Source: Bacteroidales bacterium
Lineage (GTDB): Bacteria; Bacteroidota; Bacteroidia; Bacteroidales; Muribaculaceae
Reading direction: 5' to 3'
NCBI GenBank assembly: GCA_014800795.1
Contig: JAAVFL010000004.1
Location: forward strand, 124,001 to 188,000
DNA length: 64,000 bases
The notes under the pieces are model-generated. The model ran no database searches and was not told where the DNA came from. It saw only the letters and a list, made by a program, of their open reading frames with translations. This document shows, piece by piece, positions 51,781-61,582 of this stretch (position 1 is the first letter of the stretch; each line of letters begins with the position of its first letter). The position numbers and the translations under genes are program-made.

Positions 51781-52875
51781 ATGAAGAAGACTGCATTAAT
51801 CACCGGAGTGACCGGGCAGGACGGTTCTTTCCTCGCGGAGTTCCTTCTCGAGAAGGGGTATGATGTTCATGGAACCATCCGCCGGTCGTCTGTGGATTTC
51901 CGCGAACGCATCGCTCATCTGGAGGGACACTCCAACTTTCACCTCCACTATGCCGACATGATAGATTCTATGTCGATCATTCAGGTACTTAACAAGGTGC
52001 GCCCCGACGAGGTCTACAATCTCGCTGCCCAAAGCCATGTGCAGGTGAGTTTCGATTCGCCTGAATACACGGCGAATGTCGATGCGACCGGTGTGTTGCG
52101 TATTCTTGAGGGGATACGTCAGTGTGGTCTGGCAGATACGTGTCGTTTCTATCAGGCCTCTACTTCTGAACTTTACGGAAAGGTGGAGGAGGTGCCTCAG
52201 AATGAGAACACCCCCTTCCACCCTTATAGTCCGTATGCGGTAGCCAAACTGTACGGCTACTGGATCGTAAGGGAGTATCGCGAGGCTTATCATATGTTCG
52301 CATGTTCGGGTATTCTTTTCAATCATGAGAGTGAGCGCCGGGGCGAGACTTTCGTAACCCGTAAAATCACTCTTGCCGCCGCCCGTATCGCGCAGGGGAA
52401 ACAGGATAAGCTATATCTCGGCAATCTGTCGTCGCTCCGCGACTGGGGCTACGCTCGCGATTACGTGGAGTGTATGTGGCTCATCCTTCAGCAGCCGGAG
52501 CCCGACGATTATGTTATAGCCACCGGTGAGCAACATTCGGTCCGCGAATTCTGCGAACTCGCATTCAGGCGAGTAGGTATCGAATTGCGGTTCGAGGGGG
52601 AGGGCGCCGACGAAAAGGGTGTAGATGCAAAGACGGGGAAAGTGCTTGTGGAGGTTTCACCTGACTTTTACCGCCCGACCGATGTTGTGAACCTTATGGG
52701 AGACCCGTCGAAAGCGAAGGCGAAACTCGGTTGGGATCCGACGAAGAAAACCTCGTTTGAGGAGCTTGTGAATCTTATGGTCGATGCCGACATGGCTAAG
52801 GTTGCAGTGGAGCGCGCCGGCGATCATGTGCGCACCAATCTCGCCGAATATCTCGAAAAGGGCATTGTAAAATAA
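51781..52875 (+). CDS. gmd: GDP-mannose 4,6-dehydratase
   Basis: First step of GDP-L-fucose synthesis. Extended SDR of 364 residues: [19 protein letters not shown] is the NAD(P) loop, the catalytic YxxxK is in [16 protein letters not shown], and [19 protein letters not shown] is the Gmd signature. It is co-directional with alaS (24 bp) and its TAA is immediately followed by the fcl ATG. Confidence 0.97.
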   Translation: MKKTALITGVTGQDGSFLAEFLLEKGYDVHGTIRRSSVDFRERIAHLEGHSNFHLHYADMIDSMSIIQVLNKVRPDEVYNLAAQSHVQVSFDSPEYTANVDATGVLRILEGIRQCGLADTCRFYQASTSELYGKVEEVPQNENTPFHPYSPYAVAKLYGYWIVREYREAYHMFACSGILFNHESERRGETFVTRKITLAAARIAQGKQDKLYLGNLSSLRDWGYARDYVECMWLILQQPEPDDYVIATGEQHSVREFCELAFRRVGIELRFEGEGADEKGVDAKTGKVLVEVSPDFYRPTDVVNLMGDPSKAKAKLGWDPTKKTSFEELVNLMVDADMAKVAVERAGDHVRTNLAEYLEKGIVK

Positions 52876-53817
52876 ATGGAGAAGGAATCGAAGATATATG
52901 TTGCAGGCCACCGCGGGATGGTAGGATCGGCTATCGTGCGTGAGCTTCAGCGACAGGGCTATACGAATATCATCACACGTACCCACGCGGAGCTTGACCT
53001 GACCGATCAGATGGCTGTAAACGAGTTTTTTGCCGCCGAAAAACCTGAATATGTGTTTCTCGCGGCGGCAAAGGTGGGTGGAATCGTGGCTAATGCGTCG
53101 GCCCCGGCCGATTTCATGTATGTGAACATGATGCTGGAGATGAATGTGATCAATGCTGCCTGGAGGAACGGCTGCCGCAAACTCGAGTTTCTCGGCTCAT
53201 CGTGCATTTATCCCCGCATGGCTCCCCAACCGATGCCTGAGAGCTGTCTGCTGACTTCGGAACTTGAGAAAACCAACGAGGCATATGCACTCGCCAAGAT
53301 TTCCGGTCTGAAATATTGCGAATATCTTAACCGGCAGTATGGAACGGACTACATAAGCGTAATGCCCACGAATCTCTACGGACCCAACGACAACTATCAT
53401 CCGGAGCATAGCCATGTGCTTCCCGCGCTGATACGCCGTTTCCACGAAGCAAAAGAGCTTGGGTTAGGGGGGGTTACATGTTGGGGCGACGGAAGTCCGC
53501 TAAGAGAATTTCTTTACGTCGACGATCTTGCCAACCTGTGTGTGTTTCTGATGAACAACTATTCCGGCAACGAGACGGTGAATGCCGGAACCGGTAAAGA
53601 GTTGTCGATACGCGAACTCACGGAGCTTGTAGCGTCGGTGGTAGGATTCACAGGTGAAATAAAATGGGACACATCGCGTCCGAACGGCACACCCCGTAAA
53701 CTCCTTGACGTGAGTAAGGCGACTGCCTTGGGATGGACATACGTTACCGAGCTTTCCGACGGGATACGCATGGCCTACGAGGATTTTCTGAAAAATCCAA
53801 TGAGGGCGGAACGCTGA
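52876..53817 (+). CDS. fcl: GDP-L-fucose synthase
   Basis: Epimerase/reductase converting GDP-4-keto-6-deoxymannose to GDP-L-fucose. 313 residues: [18 protein letters not shown] for the NADP loop, [19 protein letters not shown], the catalytic [23 protein letters not shown], and [30 protein letters not shown]. It abuts gmd with no spacer, so the two steps are translated together. The product feeds fucosylated capsules and surface O-glycoproteins, which are usual in Bacteroidales. Confidence 0.97.
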   Translation: MEKESKIYVAGHRGMVGSAIVRELQRQGYTNIITRTHAELDLTDQMAVNEFFAAEKPEYVFLAAAKVGGIVANASAPADFMYVNMMLEMNVINAAWRNGCRKLEFLGSSCIYPRMAPQPMPESCLLTSELEKTNEAYALAKISGLKYCEYLNRQYGTDYISVMPTNLYGPNDNYHPEHSHVLPALIRRFHEAKELGLGGVTCWGDGSPLREFLYVDDLANLCVFLMNNYSGNETVNAGTGKELSIRELTELVASVVGFTGEIKWDTSRPNGTPRKLLDVSKATALGWTYVTELSDGIRMAYEDFLKNPMRAER

Positions 53818-53931
53818 GATCGTTGCAATTTTCCGGGTCAAATGTCCGTTACATAAGTGAGTCATGAAAATTATTCCGTATAATACATAAAATAATTTCC
53901 ACGACCTACATATTAAAATAAACTGTCAGTT

Positions 53932-55134
53932 ATGAAACGATACTCTCTCTTGACATATATCACCATGGTAATGGCTATGCTCCTCACACTGACATCGTGT
54001 GAAGAGAACGATGATCCGCAACCGATAGAAAATACCATCGGCCGGGCGGTTCTTGTCTATATGGCTGCCAACAATAATCTGTCGGGTTTCGACAGCGACG
54101 ACATTAAGGAGATGCTTGAGGCTGCCGGTGAGGGAGCCTTTGGCGAAAACCGTCTGGTCGTATATCATCACAGCTCGCGTAATGATCCTGCGCTTAAGGA
54201 AGTTACGGCTGATGGGCTGGTCGAATTAAAAGTGTACGACAAAGATGAAAGCGCTGTCAGCTCAGTGCGTATGCGCAGGGTTATCGACGATTTCCGCAGA
54301 GAAGCACGTGCCGAACACTATGGACTGATTCTATGGAGCCACGGTAGCGGATGGGAGCAGAACGGTATGACACCTGATGAGGATGCAGCGCCGGCATCCG
54401 CACCGCAGCGTGCGTTCGGAATTGACCGATTCGATGGCAGAAATTATTCGATGAACATCACCACTCTGGCTGATGTGCTTTCCGGTTATGACTTCGATTT
54501 CGTATATTTCGATTGCTGCCATATGGCGGGGGTGGAGGTAGCTTATCAGTTGAGGAATGTCACATCGCGTGTGATCGGATCGGTTACGGAACTGCCATCC
54601 GAGGGGATGCCCTATCAGCTCACTCTGCCGTTCCTGATGAAGGATGAGGCCGATACCGAGGGTGCCGCAGAAGCTACTTTTACCTATTTCGACAGCTATA
54701 CCGGTGTGAACAGGACATGTACCATGTCGGTTATCGACACATCCTGCCTCGACAGGCTTGCCGAGGCTGTCGCAGAGGTTTATGCTCTCCATCCAACTTT
54801 GCCGGCAGGCTATCAGCCTCAGAAGTTTATCAGATATAATTGTTATTTCTTTGATTTGGGACATTATCTCGAAGCCTTTGCCGAGAATGGAGATGAGCGG
54901 CTGAAAGCCGCTGTCCGCAACGCACAGGACGCTCTCGAGGCAGCAGTCGTATATAAAGGGGCGACACCTTATATCTGGGAGGGGGGCCATGATGTGTGGG
55001 GGAGAAGTATCGAGGTTGAGCTTAAGAGCCACTGCGGACTGTCAACATACATACTTGACAACCTACAAAGTGCCGGAACATTCAACTACGATACGCTCGA
55101 CTGGTATACAGATGTGGTATCCTTCCTGTTCTGA
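53932..55134 (+). CDS. Clostripain-related (C11) cysteine peptidase lipoprotein
   Basis: 400 residues with lipoprotein signal MKRYSLLTYITMVMAMLLTLTSC (Cys23). The C11 fold starts RAVLVYMAANNNLSGFDSDDI; the catalytic His is in GLILWSHGSGWEQ and the catalytic Cys in FVYFDCCHMAGVEVAYQLR, with SVTELPSEGMPY following. C11 enzymes cut after basic residues and are self-activating. It should sit on the outer membrane or periplasm. It is separated from fcl by 114 bp and probably has its own promoter. Confidence 0.92.
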   Translation: MKRYSLLTYITMVMAMLLTLTSCEENDDPQPIENTIGRAVLVYMAANNNLSGFDSDDIKEMLEAAGEGAFGENRLVVYHHSSRNDPALKEVTADGLVELKVYDKDESAVSSVRMRRVIDDFRREARAEHYGLILWSHGSGWEQNGMTPDEDAAPASAPQRAFGIDRFDGRNYSMNITTLADVLSGYDFDFVYFDCCHMAGVEVAYQLRNVTSRVIGSVTELPSEGMPYQLTLPFLMKDEADTEGAAEATFTYFDSYTGVNRTCTMSVIDTSCLDRLAEAVAEVYALHPTLPAGYQPQKFIRYNCYFFDLGHYLEAFAENGDERLKAAVRNAQDALEAAVVYKGATPYIWEGGHDVWGRSIEVELKSHCGLSTYILDNLQSAGTFNYDTLDWYTDVVSFLF

Positions 55135-55196
55135 ATTTTCCGGCTATGCCGGCTCCGATATAAAAAATAAATTAGTCGAATAACACGTTTCACATT

Positions 55197-56357
55197 ATGC
55201 TTCTTCAGAAATTGATTCTTCTTCAAACGCTTTTCTCAGATGCCACTCCTCCCGATTCTGTGGCAGCGGCAGCCGGCAACGTCGGCGGACTGGCGGAACT
55301 TAAAGCCCTCTCGACGCAAGATCTCCTCAGCCGTCTGGCAAATTCGGCGGTAAGTTTTGCAATTAATCTCGCTATCGCTATCGTTGTATTTTATGTCGGC
55401 AGGTTTATAATCAAGAAGATATATGACTTTGTGCGGTCAATATTCGTGACAAGGCGCATCGATCCGTCGCTTGCAACGTTCGTACTCAGTCTTATCAACA
55501 TAGTGTTGTACTTCATACTGATAGTGACTGTAATCGGTATTCTCGGCATAGAAACAACCTCTTTCCTCGCGCTGTTTGCTTCCGCCGGTGTCGCCATCGG
55601 TATGGCCTTGAGCGGAACGCTTCAGAATTTCGCCGGAGGTGTACTCATCCTGCTCCTTAAGCCCTACAAGATTGGCGATTTCATCGAGGTGCAGGGATAT
55701 TCAGGAACAGTAAGGGAGATTCAGATATTCTTCACGGTAATAACCACCGGCGACAACAAGTCGATATTGATTCCAAACGGCGGTCTTTCAACCGGGAGTG
55801 TCAACAACTACAGTCGCGAGGCATACCGCCGTGTGCAATGGACTGTATCGATATCATATGGTGATGATGTGAATGCTGCGCGCGACGCAATCTTCAAACT
55901 CTTCGAAGAGGACAAGCGTGTGATGCCTCTGACCAATGAGGATAATCCGGAGATGCAGATCGTAGATGGCAACGGGAAAGAAGAACCGGAAACAGCCGAC
56001 GATACCTCTGTTGATGCGGTTAAAGATGAACCGGCACCTGCCCCCGCGCGCCGTCCCGGTTGGATACGTTCTATCTTCGGGAAAAAGATCACCGAAGCCG
56101 AAGATGTGCTTCTAAGCCTGAAGAAAAACGATAAAGGCGGCCAGCTTGTAGCTCCTCCCAACTACTCTCCGGCGGTGCTTGTCAACGAACTTGGAGCGTC
56201 GAGTGTCGATCTGCAGGTGCGTGCATGGGTTAAGAGCGCCGACTACTGGAATGTGTATTTTTATTACAACGAATTGTTCTACAACGAGCTGCCGAAGTAT
56301 GGCATACATTTCCCATTCCCGCAGCTCGATGTGCATGTGAGTTCCACTAACGCCTGA
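55197..56357 (+). CDS. MscS-family mechanosensitive channel with C-terminal insert
   Basis: 386 residues. Three membrane helices: residues about 52-72, 93-118 and the pore helix FASAGVAIGMALSGTLQNFAGGVLILL; then the beta domain (KPYKIGDFIEVQGYSGTVREIQIFFT, IPNGGLSTGSVNNYSREAYRR) and the alpha/beta C-terminus. Between two strands of that last domain, at about residues 250-322, lies an acidic then proline-rich insert (EEPETADD, PAPAPARRPGW) absent from ordinary MscS. It releases solutes under hypo-osmotic stress. DUF3109 follows after 3 bp. Confidence 0.92.
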   Translation: MLLQKLILLQTLFSDATPPDSVAAAAGNVGGLAELKALSTQDLLSRLANSAVSFAINLAIAIVVFYVGRFIIKKIYDFVRSIFVTRRIDPSLATFVLSLINIVLYFILIVTVIGILGIETTSFLALFASAGVAIGMALSGTLQNFAGGVLILLLKPYKIGDFIEVQGYSGTVREIQIFFTVITTGDNKSILIPNGGLSTGSVNNYSREAYRRVQWTVSISYGDDVNAARDAIFKLFEEDKRVMPLTNEDNPEMQIVDGNGKEEPETADDTSVDAVKDEPAPAPARRPGWIRSIFGKKITEAEDVLLSLKKNDKGGQLVAPPNYSPAVLVNELGASSVDLQVRAWVKSADYWNVYFYYNELFYNELPKYGIHFPFPQLDVHVSSTNA

Positions 56358-56360
56358 CGG

Positions 56361-56960
56361 ATGATGCTTCAGATAAAGGATACTCTTGTTACGCTCGATC
56401 TGGCCGAGCAGTTTTTCTGCTGCGATCTCAGTAAATGTCTCGGTGCGTGCTGCATCGAAGGTGATGCCGGTGCGCCTGTAACTGAAGGAGAAGTAAAAGA
56501 AATAGAGCGGGTGCTTCCCGAGGTAGAGGCCGATATGATGCCCCGCGCAATAGAGGAAGTGCGGGCGAATGGAGTTGCGTATACCGATGTGGAAGGGGAT
56601 CTGGTCACTACGATTCTCGACGGGCGTAACTGCGCCTTCACCTGCTACGCACCGGGGGGCGTGTGTCTGTGCGCGCTTGAGAAAGCGTATCGCGAGGGGC
56701 GCACCGACTGGAAGAAACCGGCCTCATGTTCGCTCTACCCTCTCCGCATAAAGGAGTATCCGACCTTTACCGCCGTGAACTATCACCGGTGGAAGATATG
56801 CCGCGATGCCGAGGCGCTCGGGCGCAAGAATGGGATCCGTCTATATCAGTTCCTGCGCGAGCCTCTTATTGAGCGTTTCGGACAGGAGTGGTACGACGAA
56901 CTTGCCCAGGCATGCGAACTTTACCTGCGAGAATACGGCGACAGCTCTCCCCGTCGCTGA
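56361..56960 (+). CDS. DUF3109 cysteine-cluster protein
   Basis: 199 residues. Cysteine pattern CCDLSKCLGACCIEGDAGAPV near the N-terminus, CAFTCYAPGGVCLCALEKAY in the middle and CSLYPLRIK then WKICRDAEALG later match the DUF3109/YkgJ-like group, thought to bind zinc or an iron-sulphur centre. Function unknown. It starts 3 bp after the MscS stop (an ATG pair at 56361/56364), so the two share an mRNA. Confidence 0.85.
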   Translation: MMLQIKDTLVTLDLAEQFFCCDLSKCLGACCIEGDAGAPVTEGEVKEIERVLPEVEADMMPRAIEEVRANGVAYTDVEGDLVTTILDGRNCAFTCYAPGGVCLCALEKAYREGRTDWKKPASCSLYPLRIKEYPTFTAVNYHRWKICRDAEALGRKNGIRLYQFLREPLIERFGQEWYDELAQACELYLREYGDSSPRR

Positions 56961-57075
56961 GGTATCCCATCCTGACGGTTTTGTGTGTAACGGCTCTTGT
57001 CAATGTGAACAATCTGCGGTCGCTAAGGTTTTCTATTATAAACGGCGGTCGGAAACGACGGCGAAAACATGAGCC

Positions 57076-57753
57076 ATGAATACGATTAAAGTAAACGGAC
57101 TGCAATGCGATGTGGAGCGCGGTGCGCGCCCCGAAATCTGCTATATACTTGCTTTCAGTCCGATTGACGAGGGTTGGATGCAACAGACTGCTATGAGGTA
57201 TGGTTGCTCGTTAGCGGTTATAAGTGGGATGGACTGGAACAACGATCTCAGTCCGTGGCAGTCCGGCGGCGTGTCCCCGGAGGCTCCTCCGTTCATGGGG
57301 GATGCAGGCCGGTTTCTCTATGCGCTCAGGCAGTCAGTGATACCGGCGGTTGAAAGTTATATAGGTTTGCAGGTAGAGCCGCGGCGGACGGTGATTGGCG
57401 TGTCCATGTCGGGGCTTTTCGCTTTGTGGGCTTGGCTCTCCGACGATCTGTTCGACGATATCGGTTCTGTTTCGGGGTCGATGTGGTACGACGGTTTCGC
57501 AGCGTGGGTAGAGGCTCAACCGGTGGAGAAGAAGAGAGGGAAGGTATTCCTGTCGCTGGGGAAAGAGGAGGCGCGTTCCGGTGGAACATTTGGATCGGTC
57601 TACGATAATACGGTTGCCATTGCGGAATATCTGCGTTCGCATGGGATAGCTGTCGATTTCGTGACCGGCCCGGGCAATCATTTCGCTCCGATATATCCTC
57701 GCCTCGATGCAGCGATGCACAGCCTCTTTTCGGCAGAACCGCCGCGGGAATAA
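57076..57753 (+). CDS. Esterase-like alpha/beta hydrolase
   Basis: 225 residues. The nucleophile elbow is GVSMSGLFALWA (Gly-x-Ser-x-Ser, about residue 98), the catalytic His is in TGPGNHFAPI near the end, and SVSGSMWYDGF recalls the enterochelin/siderophore-esterase (EstD-like) group. No signal peptide, so cytoplasmic. Lies 115 bp after DUF3109 and converges on nadE. The substrate is unknown. Confidence 0.75.
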   Translation: MNTIKVNGLQCDVERGARPEICYILAFSPIDEGWMQQTAMRYGCSLAVISGMDWNNDLSPWQSGGVSPEAPPFMGDAGRFLYALRQSVIPAVESYIGLQVEPRRTVIGVSMSGLFALWAWLSDDLFDDIGSVSGSMWYDGFAAWVEAQPVEKKRGKVFLSLGKEEARSGGTFGSVYDNTVAIAEYLRSHGIAVDFVTGPGNHFAPIYPRLDAAMHSLFSAEPPRE

Positions 57754-57758
57754 TAAGG

Positions 57759-57837
57759 GAAGTAAAGAGCAGTAAAGAAGTGGAGAAGTCAAGCAATAAT
57801 ATTGCAGCTTCTCCACTTCTTTACTTCTCTTTACTTC
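57759..57837. terminator. Long bidirectional terminator between the hydrolase and nadE
   Basis: 30-bp arms with one mismatch (GAAGTAAAGAGCAGTAAAGA...) and a 19-nt loop that itself contains the palindrome GCAATAATATTGC. Only 6-7 bp from each flanking gene. Confidence 0.9.
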
Positions 57838-57844
57838 ACCACGT

Positions 57845-59764
57845 CTAAATCATCCATAAGGCAGAGGAGGCATCGGACGGCATGCGCCAGTCGCCTCGGG
57901 GCGACAGGCATACGGATCCGACCTTGGGGCCATCCGGCATGCATGAGCGTTTGAACTGCTGGTTGAAGAAGCGGCGCATGAAGGTGCGCAGCCAATGGCG
58001 TATGGTTTCGTCGGAGTATCTTCCCTTGAAGGCTTTACGTGCGAGGAATTCTATACGTTCAGTCGAGAAACCGTAGCGAAGCATATAATAAAGGAAGAAG
58101 TCGTGAAGTTCGTAAGGACCTACCAGATCTTCGGTTTTCTGCAGGATATTTCCATCGCTGTCGGCGGGTGTCAGTTCGGGTGAGATAGGGGTGTCGATAA
58201 TATCATGGAGTGTATTGGCGACAACGGGATTGTCGGTCCGCGATGCGAACCATTTCACCAGATACTGAACCAGCGTTTTCGGAACCGAGGCATTGACACC
58301 GTACATCGACATATGGTCGCCGTTGTAAGTCGCCCATCCGAGGGCAAGCTCGGAGAGGTCGCCTGTGCCGAGTACCATTCCCCCTTCGCGGTTGGCTACA
58401 TCCATCAGTATCTGCGTGCGTTCGCGTGCCTGCGAGTTCTCATATGTGACATCGTGGACCTCCGGATTCTGACCGATATCCTCGAAATGTTGCATCACCG
58501 CCTTTGCGATAGGAATCTCGCGGGAGGTCACACCGAGTTCCTCCATTAACCGCAGGGCGTTGCTATGTGTGCGTCCGGTAGTTCCGAATCCCGGCATGGT
58601 GATGCCGATGATTCCTGTGCGTGGCAGTGCGAGGCGGTCGAAAGCGTTTACCGCCACGAGCAGGGCAAGGGTGGAATCGAGTCCTCCGGAAATGCCGACT
58701 ACCAGTGTTCGGCAACTGGTGGCGGTCAGTCGGCGGGCGAGCGCAGCAGTCTGTATGTTGATGATTTCTGTGGCGCGGGCGTCAATGGCATCGTCTGAGG
58801 AGGGTACGAACGGGTGGGGATCTATGGCGCGGAGCAGTTCGTCGGCTGTATCGGCAGGCGGGGGAGCGAGATCGATCTTTACCGTCAGAGATTCGGTGTC
58901 CCCCAGCTCTGCGTCGGCGCAGTCGTGAAATGAGGTCGTGTGCATACGGTCGCGGTCAAGCGCCTCGATGTCAATATCGACAATCGCTTGCCCCGGTTCC
59001 GGATTCCAGCGTGGAGTAGCGGAGAGCAAGTTGCCGTTTTCAGCGATAATGGCTTTCCCGTCGAACACCAGATCGGTCGATGATTCGCCGAATCCGGCCG
59101 ACGAGTATACATATGCCGCCACGCATCGTGCCGACTGCTGCCTGATCAGTCCGGTCAGGTAGTCGTATTTACCGATAAGATCGTTGGAGGCGGATAGGTT
59201 GAAGATCACTTGCGCGCCGTGCATGGCAGCACGGGTGGATGGGGGAACCGGTGTCCATAGATCCTCGCAGATTTCTACCGTTCCTTTCACACCGTTGCCG
59301 AAGTCGAGCAGAATGCCCGGAGCGGCCGGAACACCCATCAGGGTCGTGTTCACTCCTATACCGCTGTCGAACCAGCGCTTCTCGTAAAATTCGTTGTTGT
59401 TGGGAATATAGCTTTTGGGCACAACCGCTTTGATCTCTCCTCCGGCAATCACCACTCCGCAGTTGAGCAGACGATGTGCGGCGGTGCGCAGCGGTGCGCC
59501 TACGATAATTGCAATCGACGGGAATTGCATTGATTCGGCTGCAAGTTCCCTGAGCGCCTCTTCAGCGTTGTCGAGCAGAAGGGAGTTGTGGAAAAGGTCG
59601 CCGCAGGTATAGCCGGTGACTGAAAGTTCGGGAAATACAGCCACGCGCACTCCACGGGCCGCCAGAGAGCGGGCGGCAGCCCCGATGGCGCAGGTGTTCT
59701 CCCCTGGATCGGCAAGGCTCACAGGTGTTGTGACAGCCGCCACTCTGAAAAATCCTTTGTTCAT
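57845..59764 (-). CDS. nadE: Glutamine-dependent NAD+ synthetase
   Basis: 639 residues in two parts. The N-terminal nitrilase domain (VFPELSVTGYTCGDLF with its Glu, VVPKSYIPNNNEFYEKRWF with Lys, GTVEICEDLW with Cys) supplies ammonia from glutamine; the C-terminal ATP pyrophosphatase has LVVGISGGLDSTLALLVAV and GTGDLSELALGWATYNGDHM. It amidates deamido-NAD+ in the last step of NAD synthesis. Monocistronic on the minus strand. Confidence 0.97.
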   Translation of the reverse strand: MNKGFFRVAAVTTPVSLADPGENTCAIGAAARSLAARGVRVAVFPELSVTGYTCGDLFHNSLLLDNAEEALRELAAESMQFPSIAIIVGAPLRTAAHRLLNCGVVIAGGEIKAVVPKSYIPNNNEFYEKRWFDSGIGVNTTLMGVPAAPGILLDFGNGVKGTVEICEDLWTPVPPSTRAAMHGAQVIFNLSASNDLIGKYDYLTGLIRQQSARCVAAYVYSSAGFGESSTDLVFDGKAIIAENGNLLSATPRWNPEPGQAIVDIDIEALDRDRMHTTSFHDCADAELGDTESLTVKIDLAPPPADTADELLRAIDPHPFVPSSDDAIDARATEIINIQTAALARRLTATSCRTLVVGISGGLDSTLALLVAVNAFDRLALPRTGIIGITMPGFGTTGRTHSNALRLMEELGVTSREIPIAKAVMQHFEDIGQNPEVHDVTYENSQARERTQILMDVANREGGMVLGTGDLSELALGWATYNGDHMSMYGVNASVPKTLVQYLVKWFASRTDNPVVANTLHDIIDTPISPELTPADSDGNILQKTEDLVGPYELHDFFLYYMLRYGFSTERIEFLARKAFKGRYSDETIRHWLRTFMRRFFNQQFKRSCMPDGPKVGSVCLSPRGDWRMPSDASSALWMI

Positions 59765-59888
59765 ATCTGTGATATCTGGAAAATGTTCGCGATCTGCCTC
59801 AGGCAGTCCGCTAAGTTACTAAAATGGAATCAAACGGACCCCGATATTGCGCGGAAAAATGAAGAATGAAGAAAATGAAACTGAAAAA

Positions 59889-59920
59889 TTTGGTCAAGTC
59901 GCAAAAAATCACTTACTTTG
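59889..59920 (+). promoter_or_regulatory. Promoter of rpmB-rpmG-DUF4295
   Basis: TTTG (59889-59892), 20 bp, TTACTTTG (59913-59920); the -7 box has T instead of A at position 2. The leader is about 125 nt. Confidence 0.7.
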
Positions 59921-60052
59921 CACTCTGATTCGTGGCACCTCGATAAAAGCCGGAGGCAGTGATGCAGCCACCGGCGATATGAGAAATGAATGGCGGCCAT
60001 CGGATCATGCTGATAATCAACAACAAGAATCAAGAAAATATAATTAACAGCC

Positions 60053-60310
60053 ATGTCAAAGATTTGTCAGATCACAGGCAAAAAAGCGATTACAGGAAAT
60101 AACGTATCGCACTCAAAGCGCCATACAAAGCGCCGCTTCAATGTGAACTTGTTCAATCGCAAGTTCTACTGGGTAGAGCAGGACACCTGGATTCTTCTCA
60201 CCCTCAGCAACGCCGGTCTCCGCACCATCAACAAAATGGGTCTCGACGCAGCTCTCAAGCAGGCCGCAGCGAAAGGTTATCTCACTGAAATCAAAACATT
60301 AGACTTCTAA
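60053..60310 (+). CDS. rpmB: 50S ribosomal protein L28
   Basis: 85 residues: [29 protein letters not shown] is the L28 N-terminus, and the protein ends with TIKTL-like TEIKTLDF. First of a three-gene unit; L33 follows after 5 bp. Confidence 0.97.
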   Translation: MSKICQITGKKAITGNNVSHSKRHTKRRFNVNLFNRKFYWVEQDTWILLTLSNAGLRTINKMGLDAALKQAAAKGYLTEIKTLDF

Positions 60311-60315
60311 GAAAA

Positions 60316-60504
60316 ATGGCAAAGAAAGCAAAAGGTAATCGCGTGCAGGTGATTCTCGAGTGCACCGAACACAAGGCAAGTGGCATGCCCGGAACTTCCC
60401 GCTACATCACCACAAAGAACCGCAAGAACACCACCGAGCGTCTGGAGTTGAAGAAATACAACCCCATCCTCAAGAAGGTGACAGTACACAAAGAAATCAA
60501 ATAA
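60316..60504 (+). CDS. rpmG: 50S ribosomal protein L33
   Basis: 62 residues: [22 protein letters not shown] and [19 protein letters not shown] are diagnostic. It lacks the CxxC zinc pairs (only one Cys), so it is the zinc-free form. Confidence 0.97.
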   Translation: MAKKAKGNRVQVILECTEHKASGMPGTSRYITTKNRKNTTERLELKKYNPILKKVTVHKEIK

Positions 60505-60532
60505 GAAACCGCATAATATTTTTTGACTCGAT

Positions 60533-60682
60533 ATGGCAAAGAAAACCGTCGCATCTCTTCAGAAAGGTGAAGGCCGCACCTATTCAAAGGTGATCAGAAT
60601 GGTCAAGTCTCCCAAAACCGGAGCTTACACCTTCCAGGAACAAATGGTGCCCAACGAAGCCGTTAAGGACCTCCTGAAATAA
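60533..60682 (+). CDS. DUF4295 small basic protein (49 aa, missed by the ORF track)
   Basis: MAKKTVASLQKGEGRTYSKV, then VKSPKTGAYTFQEQMVPNEA and VKDLLK, with TAA at 60680-60682. It matches the DUF4295 proteins that regularly follow rpmG in Bacteroidetes and may be ribosome-associated. It starts 28 bp after rpmG. Confidence 0.9.
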   Translation: MAKKTVASLQKGEGRTYSKVIRMVKSPKTGAYTFQEQMVPNEAVKDLLK

Positions 60683-60807
60683 TACGGCATCTCCCCCCTG
60701 TCTCTTTCTTATCAAAAGTCGGGGAGTTCAGATAAAGATATCGCGCTCCGTAGGCTAAAATGAGGGTTTATGCCCGATATGCTCTGCGGTACCAGATAAT
60801 TTTATAT

Positions 60808-60861
60808 AAACGCTGACACATAGCTCCACCCTGTTCGGGCGGATGACATGTGTCAGCGTTT
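60808..60861. repeat. 14-bp inverted repeat with 26-nt loop
   Basis: AAACGCTGACACAT and its exact complement ATGTGTCAGCGTTT. It lies 126 bp after the DUF4295 stop; it could end the ribosomal transcript or be part of a small RNA. Confidence 0.75.
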
Positions 60862-61300
60862 GGTGTATGGTAGATAGTAATGGAGCGGAAGAACAGCAGA
60901 GCTGTAGAGTCGGGTTGTGGAGCCGCGGAGTTGCAGAATAGCGACTATAGGATCGGAGAAGTGAGATGCAGGTAAGGGCGCGGGAGAAGGATGGCAGGTT
61001 CGGGAATAGAACAAAGGAGCGGGATAGTGATAGCTGGCGAAGAGGGGAAAGCATGTTTTGGCCGGGGTAATCGCCTCAAAATATTCCCCATCGAGGCGCT
61101 TTCGCACATCCCGTAAGTTTCATCCTTTATACGTCGCTTCAGTTTCAGCCTCTCCGCCACAATCATCTATCGCGGCTTCCGGCCAACATCGTTCGCTATT
61201 TCGGCAACCACTTTTTTCATTGGCCAATAATACATCTGCTTTCCCCTCCTCCTTTACAGCGATGCTTTTGTGGATCAATCCAAAATTCCAGTGCATGATA

Positions 61301-61337
61301 GCCGCGATGGTAAATATGACTGGAATTTCGGATCGAG
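61301..61337 (+). repeat. Dispersed intergenic repeat, copy 2
   Basis: Partner of 23963-24000; without the left hairpin arm found there. Confidence 0.6.
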
Positions 61338-61414
61338 CCGTTTTTGTATGCTGCATGTTTGAGTGCAGCTCTGCGGCTTCTGTCATAATCTTAAAAACTT
61401 CTTTGCTGCGGCTC

Positions 61415-61445
61415 TTGCTTATCACAGAAATATTGCGTAACTTTG
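61415..61445 (+). promoter_or_regulatory. Promoter of tRNA-Pro(TGG)
   Basis: TTG (61415-61417), 20 bp, TAACTTTG (61438-61445), 61 bp before the tRNA. Confidence 0.75.
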
Positions 61446-61506
61446 CAGCGCTTTGGCAGAATGTCCCGGCGATAAAATATGAGGGGCATACGTAAGCCGG
61501 AGTTTT

Positions 61507-61580
61507 CGGGGCGTAGCGCAGTCCGGTAGCGCACCTGGTTTGGGACCAGGTGGTCGCAGGTTCGAATCCTGTCACCCCGA
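61507..61580 (+). tRNA. tRNA-Pro (anticodon TGG)
   Basis: Acceptor CGGGGCG with CACCCCG (one mismatch), D arm AGCGCAGTCCGGTAGCGC, anticodon arm CCTGGTTTGGGACCAGG with anticodon TGG, T arm GCAGGTTCGAATCCTGT. 74 nt, no encoded CCA. Confidence 0.97.
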
Positions 61581-61582
61581 CG

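Larger units (their letters stand above)
60683..61506. other. 824-bp gene-poor gap after the ribosomal-protein genes
   Basis: The ORFs in it (61058-61495 plus, 61120-61575 minus) are not convincing. It has a weak CTCCCC/GGGGAG hairpin after the DUF4295 gene, a strong inverted repeat at 60808-60861, the second dispersed repeat copy at 61301 and the tRNA-Pro promoter at its right end. Confidence 0.6.

Noticed and set aside
61120-61575. 151-aa minus-strand ORF starting MTGFEPATTWSQT
   Set aside because: Its N-terminus is the antisense translation of tRNA-Pro(TGG), a well-known false protein; the rest overlaps an A/T-rich gap with no coding signs.
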